Origin: Opitutaceae bacterium
Lineage (GTDB): Bacteria > Verrucomicrobiota > Verrucomicrobiae > Opitutales > Opitutaceae
DNA length: 5,882 bases
Assembly: GCA_031266495.1 (NCBI GenBank)
Contig: JAISAX010000738.1
Location: forward strand, 1 to 5,882
Direction of reading: 5' to 3'
Position numbers and translations under genes: made by a program. Below, one piece after another: positions 1 to 4,752 of the stretch (positions are counted from its first letter, which is position 1; each line of letters opens with the position of its first letter). The notes below the pieces were generated by a model. The model was not told the DNA's origin. It saw only the letters and a list, made by a program, of their open reading frames with translations, and made no database searches.

Positions 1-961
1 TGCCGGTGAGGGAGGTGGAGGTGAGGCCGGTGCCGGTGATGGTGACGGAGCCGGCGTCGGTGGTGTTCCAGATGAGGTTGGAGCTGAGGGGGGTGGTGCC
101 GGTGGCGGGGTTGGCGCCGATGGTGGCCGTGGGGGAGGGGATGGGGTTGGCCGCAAAGGTGTCGATGGTGGCCAAGGGGATGATCGTGGGGCGGGTGAGC
201 CAGATGGCGATGTTTTCCGCCAGTTGTTTGTTGGTCTGGATGATGCCGCCGTCGGTTCCCAGGCTGGAGAGGGCCATGAAGTCGAGCAGGAGGAGGATGT
301 TGCGGTTGGGCCCCCAGAGGGTGAGGGTGAACTCGGTGCTGACGCCTATGCCGGCGGCGAGGGTGGCGGGCTCGATTTTGTAGGCGCTGTTCGTGAATTT
401 GATCTCGTCCACGCTTTCGATGAGTCCGGCGGGAGCGTCGCGGTTGACGGATTGGGTGGTGCGGGAGACCTTGCTGTTTATTTTGCCGCCGCCGAGCAGG
501 GGGGCGAGGGTCTGGGCGAGGTTGGAGGGGAAGTCGGTGCCGATGCCTCCAAAGATCAGGACGGGAGTGGTGCTGGTCATCAGGGTCCGGATTTTGTTTT
601 GCTCGGTTTCGGTATAGGTTCCGTTCGAGGCGGTGAGGTTGATGATGATGCCGTCGGCGCTGCCGGGGGTGTAGTCTTCCAGGTCACCGGTTGTCAGGGT
701 GGCAACGTTTTCCAGGTAGCTTTTGAAGGTGGTGAAGTGGTTACCCTCGGGGAGATGGGTCTGCGGGATGTTGGTTCTGCTCTGGGGGGTGAGGATCCTG
801 ATCGTCGCCGCGTCAAGGCGGGTTGCGAGCGCGCTTGCCGCGAGGACGCAGGCTACGAGGCTTGCCGCGAGGCGTGTCGCAAGGCTTGTCGCGAGGTGGC
901 TGGAGCGGCCTGATTTCTGGATCGTTTCCCGGTCCGGTGAATGATGGTTTGTCCTGTTCAT
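1..961 (-). CDS. Exported GATase1-like / Ig-like domain protein, N-terminal 320 residues (runs off left edge)
   Basis: The frame is open from an ATG at 961 to the left edge with no stop, giving 320 complete codons. The 3' end is outside the window. The start is supported by AGGAG on the minus strand (970-974), 8 nt upstream. Residues 1-30 are polar with several Arg. Residues 31-47 are an Ala/Leu-rich hydrophobic segment that looks like a signal peptide, with possible cleavage near ALA (44-46) or LDAA (49-52). Residues 53 to about 257 look like an alpha/beta domain: a strand TIRILTP, then DGIIINLTA, PVLIFGGIG (112-120), and NILLLLDF (221-228). This pattern recalls the class-I glutamine-amidotransferase/ThuA-like fold, but I see no catalytic Cys at the nucleophile position. 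From about 259 the text becomes Thr/Ser/Pro-rich with LIWNTTDAGSVTITG (294-308), typical of bacterial Ig-like domains in cell-surface proteins. The role is probably extracellular or periplasmic, and the substrate is unknown. The gene lies 324 bp downstream of the sensor kinase, so it probably has its own promoter. Confidence 0.85.
   Translation of the reverse strand, partial: MNRTNHHSPDRETIQKSGRSSHLATSLATRLAASLVACVLAASALATRLDAATIRILTPQSRTNIPQTHLPEGNHFTTFKSYLENVATLTTGDLEDYTPGSADGIIINLTASNGTYTETEQNKIRTLMTSTTPVLIFGGIGTDFPSNLAQTLAPLLGGGKINSKVSRTTQSVNRDAPAGLIESVDEIKFTNSAYKIEPATLAAGIGVSTEFTLTLWGPNRNILLLLDFMALSSLGTDGGIIQTNKQLAENIAIWLTRPTIIPLATIDTFAANPIPSPTATIGANPATGTTPLSSNLIWNTTDAGSVTITGTGLTSTSLTG
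818..895 (-). repeat. Degenerate 12-bp tandem repeats inside the signal peptide
   Basis: On the minus strand, codons 23-48 of the exported protein are built from about six degenerate copies of a 12-nt unit of the form CTCGCGRCAAGC/CTTGCGACACGC. They translate as LATS, LATR, LAAS, LVAC, then LAAS and LATR after single-residue insertions. The repeat therefore makes most of the hydrophobic core of the signal peptide. Because the unit is a multiple of three, gain or loss of a copy would lengthen or shorten the core by four residues without a frameshift. The copies are diverged, so this may be an old expansion. Confidence 0.7.
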
Positions 962-969
962 TTCTTTTT

Positions 970-974
970 CTCCT
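970..974 (-). promoter_or_regulatory. Ribosome-binding site of exported-protein gene
   Basis: AGGAG on the minus strand is followed by an A-rich 8-nt spacer and then the ATG at 961. It is the clearest Shine-Dalgarno site in the window and fixes this start. The regulator has only a weak candidate, and the kinase and glycosyltransferase have none that is obvious. Confidence 0.75.
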
Positions 975-980
975 GTGTTA

Positions 981-1018
981 CAGATTCCGATACGGAGCAT
1001 CTGCGGCTCCGGATTCTG
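981..1018 (-). promoter_or_regulatory. Imperfect hairpin in leader of exported-protein gene
   Basis: The perfect inner stem is CGGAGC (993-998) with GCTCCG (1006-1011) and a 7-nt loop. After a mismatched stretch, an outer CAGA/TCTG (981-984 with 1015-1018) can also pair. In the minus-strand RNA it would sit 6 nt upstream of the AGGAG site, so it could affect translation. The arms also resemble those of the hairpin in the composite repeat at 1185-1201, in swapped order, so it may instead be a decayed repeat copy. No function is shown. Confidence 0.4.
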
Positions 1019-1023
1019 TTTGT

Positions 1024-1045
1024 TGGTGCCACAATGTTAGCACCA
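1024..1045. promoter_or_regulatory. 22-bp palindrome, possible operator
   Basis: TGGTGC (1024-1029) and GCACCA (1040-1045) are perfect inverted 6-bp arms around a 10-bp centre. It lies about 63 bp upstream of the exported-protein start, in the expected promoter zone. A minus-strand TAACAT (1034-1039), a loose match to a -10 box, sits in the centre. A dimeric regulator could bind here, but I cannot assign one, and a chance palindrome of this size is possible in GC-rich DNA. Confidence 0.3.
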
Positions 1046-1152
1046 TTCTCCGTGTCCCGGATAGTTGGTGAAAATACCGATGCTGGCCGGGTGGTGCGGG
1101 GGGGGGGAGGAGGGCGCGCACGCGCGCGGTCAGGCCTGGTAGTCAGTCACAG

Positions 1153-1263
1153 GTCAAAAGTCGGAAGGTCGAAGGTCGTCAGCGGCTCCGCTACGCGGAG
1201 CATTTTGCAAGGATGGCCCGCTCCGGCGGGCGGGTGATGACTTCCGACTTTTTGACTTTTGAC
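1153..1263. repeat. Composite palindromic repeat: inward heptamers flanking two hairpins
   Basis: The left flank reads GTCAAAAGTCGGAAG (1153-1167) and continues with GTCGAAG and GTCGTC, a loose heptamer series. The right flank (1241-1263) is its inverse, ending in GACTTTTGAC, which pairs exactly with GTCAAAAGTC at 1153-1162. Between them are two perfect hairpins: GCTCCGC-TAC-GCGGAGC (1185-1201) and GCCCGC-TCCG-GCGGGC (1216-1231). The element starts 22 bp after the kinase stop codon and has no reading frame of note. This build is typical of dispersed REP-like or MITE-like intergenic repeats. It could also protect the 3' end of the kinase mRNA or end transcription. Only one copy is present in the window. 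Confidence 0.65.
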
Positions 1264-1285
1264 GTTAGACTGATCAGGAGTGTTC

Positions 1286-3001
1286 TTACATGTTTGTTTT
1301 TCGCGGGGTCATCGACGGGGTTGTGCCCGGGGGCACGCTGGCGGTGATGAGCGTGCCGTGGCCGGGCCGGGAATCGATTTGCAGCGTCCCGCGGATCAGC
1401 CGCATGCGTTCGGCCATCGTGTGCAGGCCCAGATGCAGCCGGCCCGGCTGTGGTTCATGCGCGGCGGCGGCGGAGCCGGTATCGAATCCCTTCCCGTTGT
1501 CCGCGATGCGCACGGCCAGCCAGCCGGGGCGCTCCGGCAACGCGGCCAGGGTGACATTCACCGTATCCGCCTGTCCGTGACGGAGGGCATTGGCGACGGC
1601 TTCCTGCACGAGCCGGTAAAGGTGTTCGCGCGCCGGGAGAGAGAGTTGTTCTCCGAGGGCCGGCGTTTCGTCGTGGAATTTTATGGTGGCGCCGGAGTGT
1701 TTCCCCGCACGGGCGCAGAATGCGGCGAGCACGGCGGCAAAGGGCGACCGGTCCAGTATCTCCGGGCGCAGGCCCGCGATGGTGCGGCGCATCTCCCTGA
1801 TCGCCCCCGAAAGCCCTTTCGCCGCCGCGGCCATGTCCGCGCGCACGGAGGCTGGCGGCGGCTCCGTCTCGCCGAGCCGGGCAAGCGCCGCCTGCAGCCG
1901 CATCGCCGCTCCGGCAATGAGCTGGCTGGCTCCATCGTGCAAGTCTGCCGAGATGCGCCGCCGCTCGCCATCCTGCGCCGTGAGCAGGCGACCCGCCATG
2001 CCGTGTAATACCCGGTCCGCGCGCCGGTAGTCGTAAAACCCGCCCGCGATCAGCAACGAGACGACCATCGTTTCCAGCAGGATCGTGTGGAAGTTGAGCC
2101 GCGCCGCCAGGAATGCCTCCGTCTGCAACCCGGGAACCCGCGCCTGCGCGACCACCGCCGCGGCCAGCAGGGCGAGGTTCCCCAGGATCATCCCCGCGGG
2201 GCCGCACCGGGCCGCGATCGAGCCGCCCAGCGCGATCAGCGCCGTGACCATGAGGACGGGATGCGTGCCGTCCCTCTCCATCACCAGCATCGCCAGGCAG
2301 ATGCACGCCACGATCTGGGCCAGGGTCAGCAGCAGCGAGCGCCGGGAGCGAACCCCCCCGGCGCGGAATGAGGGTTGCAACAGCAGCACCGCGGGTGTGA
2401 ACACCACCATGCTCAGGCATCCGCCCAGCCACCACGATAAAAACCCCTGGTAAAAACCGAGCTGCGGGAAATGGTATCGCTCGACCAGATACCACGCCAG
2501 GGGGGACGTCGCCCCGCACGGGATCACCCCGCCCAACAGGAACAGGATGCAGAAAAACCGTACCCCCGGCTCATACCGCGGGCTCCCCGCCCCCGCCCAC
2601 GCCCATGCCCGCCGCACCAGCAGCCAGCCCGGCGTCACGATCGCAGCATCCGCCACGAAATAAAACGCGGCCTTCTCCGGCGCCAGCATCCATGCCAGCC
2701 CCGCCGCCAGCCCGGCCAGCGTTGCCGAGTATCCGCGCCAGCCGTACAGGAGGGCCAGCCCGAGCGCGATCCCGCTCGGGGGCCAGAAAAAGAAATTGTG
2801 CAGCGCCTCCGTCCTCCATGGCCCCCACACCGCCCCGACCGTCGCCAGACACGTCCCCGCCGCGATCAGCCACCACTGTCGCCAGCCGATCTCCCCCGGC
2901 TTTTGCCCCGGCTCCGGGAGTGGATCGCCGGGCACGGGCAGGGAAAGGGACGGAGAAAACCGCTCGCCGGGGGGGGTTGCCTGTGCCGTGCGCGTTTTCA
3001 C
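1286..3001 (-). CDS. MASE1-domain sensor histidine kinase (NarL/UhpB-type)
   Basis: This is an inner-membrane sensor that should autophosphorylate on His and pass phosphate to the regulator encoded just upstream. Residues 1-40 are a Pro-rich cytoplasmic tail. Residues about 43-320 hold roughly eight to ten hydrophobic segments of the MASE1 type, with the signature FFWPPSGIALGLALLYGWR (71-89). A HisKA_3 dimerisation/phosphoacceptor domain follows: ERRRISADLHDG places the phospho-His at 355. The HATPase domain shows the N-box EAVANALRHG (467-476), G1 box DNGKGF (501-506) and G2 box HLGLHTMAERM (523-533), so it looks catalytically complete. At 571 residues its length is normal for MASE1 plus kinase. 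The start is GTG. An in-frame stop lies at 3014-3016, so no longer start is possible, and no good ribosome-binding site is seen. That suggests translation depends on the regulator gene ending 32 nt upstream. The signal sensed is unknown; UhpB, which has a related membrane domain, senses through a partner transporter that is not seen here. Confidence 0.95.
   Translation of the reverse strand: MKTRTAQATPPGERFSPSLSLPVPGDPLPEPGQKPGEIGWRQWWLIAAGTCLATVGAVWGPWRTEALHNFFFWPPSGIALGLALLYGWRGYSATLAGLAAGLAWMLAPEKAAFYFVADAAIVTPGWLLVRRAWAWAGAGSPRYEPGVRFFCILFLLGGVIPCGATSPLAWYLVERYHFPQLGFYQGFLSWWLGGCLSMVVFTPAVLLLQPSFRAGGVRSRRSLLLTLAQIVACICLAMLVMERDGTHPVLMVTALIALGGSIAARCGPAGMILGNLALLAAAVVAQARVPGLQTEAFLAARLNFHTILLETMVVSLLIAGGFYDYRRADRVLHGMAGRLLTAQDGERRRISADLHDGASQLIAGAAMRLQAALARLGETEPPPASVRADMAAAAKGLSGAIREMRRTIAGLRPEILDRSPFAAVLAAFCARAGKHSGATIKFHDETPALGEQLSLPAREHLYRLVQEAVANALRHGQADTVNVTLAALPERPGWLAVRIADNGKGFDTGSAAAAHEPQPGRLHLGLHTMAERMRLIRGTLQIDSRPGHGTLITASVPPGTTPSMTPRKTNM
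2969..2976. repeat. G8/C8 homopolymer in kinase codons 9-11
   Basis: Eight C in a row on the coding strand encode part of Thr-Pro-Pro at residues 9-11 of the kinase. Gain or loss of one C here would shift the frame at the very start of the protein, so the run is a possible on/off slippage site. It may equally be a neutral result of GC-rich codon use. Confidence 0.6.
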
Positions 3002-3033
3002 TGGCGGGACGGGTTAATCGCGGCCTGCTGCCG

Positions 3034-3699
3034 TTACAGCCCCGCGAGCTGGCTGCGTTGCGTGGCGGGCGTCACCGGCACGATGCCCGACGCCAGGGCG
3101 AGCGCCGCCAGTTCGGTGATTTTGGTTACGTTGAACTTGCGAAACAGGTTTGCCCGGTACACCTCCACCGTCCGCTGGCTCAGTGTCAGCCGGGCCCCGA
3201 TCTCCTTGCTCGAATATCCCCGGGTTACCAGTTCCAGCACGGTGCGTTCCTGCGTCGTCAACTGCGGCGCCCGCTCCGTCTCGGCCAGCTCCTCCAGCGT
3301 GCGGCTGGAGATGCACCGTTCCCCTTGGCATACGCGGCGGAGGATGCCCGCGAAATCCTCAAAAGGGTCGTCCTTGGCCACGAACGCATGGGCTCCCGCC
3401 GCGAACGCTTCCTGCATGGCCAGCAGCGTGGCGTGCATCGTCAGCACCACGACCAGTATTTGCGGGTGCCTTTCCCTCACCGTGCGCACCAGGTCCGCGC
3501 CCGCGGTTCCCGACATGCTCAGATCGAGCACCAGCACGTGGGGTCGCGCCCGGGCCACCAGCCCCGGCAGCTCCGCTCCGCTGCCGGCCGCGCCCGCGTA
3601 TTCGAATTCCCGGCTTCCGCGCAGCAGCGCTTCGATCCCGTCCCTGATCACACGGTGATCATCCGCCACCGCCACCCGCCACCGTCGGCCGCCCGTCAT
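3034..3699 (-). CDS. NarL/FixJ-family response regulator
   Basis: This is a DNA-binding transcription factor of 221 residues, the usual length for the family. The receiver domain (about 8-125) has the acidic pair D13-D14 (VADDH), phospho-acceptor D59 (LVLDLSM), T87 (LTMHA) and K109 (VAKDD), so every switch residue is present. The LuxR-type helix-turn-helix runs about 147-203: LTTQERTVLELVTRGYSSKEIG, then SQRTVEVYRANLFRKF, with Tyr where many relatives have His (TVxxH). The frame stays open upstream to 3885, but that extension would be a Pro-run reading of the G13 tract. I chose the ATG at 3699 because the receiver fold begins at once and GGGGG (3708-3712) lies 8 nt upstream. An ATG at 3756 is the main alternative. 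It is followed by the kinase gene after 32 nt and is its obvious partner. The target genes are unknown. Confidence 0.95.
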   Translation of the reverse strand: MTGGRRWRVAVADDHRVIRDGIEALLRGSREFEYAGAAGSGAELPGLVARARPHVLVLDLSMSGTAGADLVRTVRERHPQILVVVLTMHATLLAMQEAFAAGAHAFVAKDDPFEDFAGILRRVCQGERCISSRTLEELAETERAPQLTTQERTVLELVTRGYSSKEIGARLTLSQRTVEVYRANLFRKFNVTKITELAALALASGIVPVTPATQRSQLAGL

Positions 3700-3836
3700 C
3701 GTGGTTTCCCCCGGGTTTCCCTCCGGATGTTTGCAATGTGGTACTTCATTTTTCATGGTGCATTTCGCTATCTGCCGGGATGACTTTATCAAGAAGGAAC
3801 AAGAGGCATGAAAGGTATGGGAGAGAGGATCTGCCA

Positions 3837-3849
3837 GGGGGGGGGGGGG
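3837..3849. repeat. G13 homopolymer tract between glycosyltransferase and response regulator
   Basis: Thirteen consecutive G (C on the transcribed strand) start 5 bp after the glycosyltransferase stop codon and lie 137 bp upstream of the regulator start, in the 154-bp gap (3700-3853). Runs this long are prone to slipped-strand length change. It is outside both reading frames as annotated, so any effect would be on the regulator's leader or promoter or on the glycosyltransferase mRNA end. The gap also holds two near-identical 11-mers (3770-3780 and 3829-3839, ATCTGCCRGGR). I see no clear -10/-35 boxes. Confidence 0.8.
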
Positions 3850-3853
3850 CGGG

Positions 3854-4741
3854 TCATAAGCCGCACATGCGTTTCCGGGCGGCACGCAGCCGGTCGTAGC
3901 CGGTGGCCAGCATCATGCGAAACGAATACAGCCGGGCATGGTATTGCCATGCCATACCGGAGCGCCGGATGCATGGCAGGGTCACGGTGAAATCGGCGGA
4001 CCGGCTCACGGAGGCGAGGCGTCCGGTGATATCGGAATGGCTGGCGCGCTGCGCGAGGATGCCTGGTGAAACGGCAAGCACAACGAGTCGGCGCGCCAGG
4101 TTGCGCGCATACCAGCGATCAATCGCGCGATGCCTGGCTATCCACGGCCAGATGCTTTTTTCGTCGGGCAGGCGCTTCAGGAGCCAGTCGCAGGTGGTGT
4201 CGCGCAAGAGGTAGGCGTGTGTGCACAGGCAGCCATAAATCTGGTGCAGGTCGTGCGCCGGGCCCAGGCTTGCAATGTGCCGCGTGGGACCGCGCGGTGC
4301 CGTGAACCCGAGATAGCAGACGTCTATCCCGGCCCGCGCCATGCTGCTCCCGTCTGCCCCGGGGGCATCGAGGAACCGGTGCAGGTGGGCAAGGACGTGG
4401 CCGGAACCGGGGGCCAGCATCGCGTCGTCTTCGAGAATCAGAACGGTTTTCCAGCGGGCGGCGCGGGCGTGGGCAATCGCCTGGCGGTGCGAGAGGACGC
4501 AGCCGGCGCGTCCCGCCTGGTTGGCATCGCGCCTGCCATCGCCTTTGCGAAACCAGGGGCGCTGCCCGAACCCGGGTATTTCCTTGCCTGATACGGCCGG
4601 CAGGAAGTGGAATTTTTCGGGGGGGATGATGTCGGCAAATTCCCGGGCAAGCTGTTCCCGACGATCGAGGCGGCTATCGAGGCTTATGGCCAGGACGCCG
4701 TCGATGTGCCACCAGAAGGGAGACAACCGGAGGGGAGGCAT
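3854..4741 (-). CDS. Glycosyltransferase family 25 (LPS/glycan-type)
   Basis: The 295-residue protein resembles GT25 enzymes, which transfer a sugar, often galactose, from a nucleotide donor onto lipopolysaccharide or other glycans on the cytoplasmic side. Visible motifs are LAISLDSRLDRREQL (17-31), matching the N-terminal 'INLxxxxDRR' strand; GCVLSHRQAI (80-89), the GCxxSH motif; and VLILEDDAML (100-109) with the acidic EDD expected to hold the metal or donor. C-terminal matches are HAYLLR (175-180), AIDRW (207-211) and PGILAQRASHSDI (226-238), like the usual P-x-x-x-Q...SDI. There is no signal peptide or membrane segment, as expected. It appears full length. The ATG at 4741 is the first usual start after an in-frame stop at 4838-4840, and it has no visible ribosome-binding site. 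The transposase-like gene ends 11 nt upstream, so co-transcription or translational coupling is likely. No other glycan genes are in the window, so the acceptor is unknown. Confidence 0.9.
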   Translation of the reverse strand: MPPLRLSPFWWHIDGVLAISLDSRLDRREQLAREFADIIPPEKFHFLPAVSGKEIPGFGQRPWFRKGDGRRDANQAGRAGCVLSHRQAIAHARAARWKTVLILEDDAMLAPGSGHVLAHLHRFLDAPGADGSSMARAGIDVCYLGFTAPRGPTRHIASLGPAHDLHQIYGCLCTHAYLLRDTTCDWLLKRLPDEKSIWPWIARHRAIDRWYARNLARRLVVLAVSPGILAQRASHSDITGRLASVSRSADFTVTLPCIRRSGMAWQYHARLYSFRMMLATGYDRLRAARKRMCGL

Positions 4742-4752
4742 GTTTGCGGGGC

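Larger units (their letters stand above)
962..1285. other. 324-bp intergenic region between kinase and exported protein
   Basis: No convincing coding sequence lies here. From low to high coordinates it holds the ribosome-binding site and an imperfect hairpin in the leader of the exported-protein gene (970-1018), a 6-bp-arm palindrome (1024-1045), a G10 run (1098-1107) followed by a 15-nt alternating purine-pyrimidine stretch (1114-1128), and a 111-bp composite inverted repeat (1153-1263) just after the kinase stop codon. The promoter of the exported-protein gene should be in this stretch, but I cannot point to clear -35/-10 boxes. No hairpin is followed by a U-run on the minus strand, so no standard intrinsic terminator for the kinase is visible. 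Confidence 0.75.

Noticed and set aside
224..913. Plus-strand 229-codon frame opposite the exported protein
   Set aside because: Its translation is Gly/Ala/Asp-rich and repetitive. The minus strand has a ribosome-binding site, a signal peptide and a folded-domain pattern over the same bases.
1185..1231. The two hairpins as an intrinsic terminator for the kinase
   Set aside because: Neither hairpin is followed by a U-run on the minus strand, and the flanking heptamers point to a dispersed repeat instead. A role in 3'-end stability remains possible.
1455..2519. Minus-strand 354-codon frame inside the kinase gene
   Set aside because: It is an out-of-frame shadow of the kinase with an Arg/Gly/Ala-rich translation. 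The kinase motifs are all in the other frame.
2471..3783. Two long plus-strand open frames (about 390 codons each) across the kinase and regulator
   Set aside because: They lie opposite well-supported minus-strand domains, their translations are Arg/Pro/Ala-rich with no motif, and long antisense frames are expected in GC-rich coding DNA.
3700..3885. Extending the response regulator to an ATG at 3885
   Set aside because: The extension reads through the G13 tract as a Pro run and overlaps the end of the glycosyltransferase. The receiver domain begins right after the ATG at 3699, giving a normal family length.
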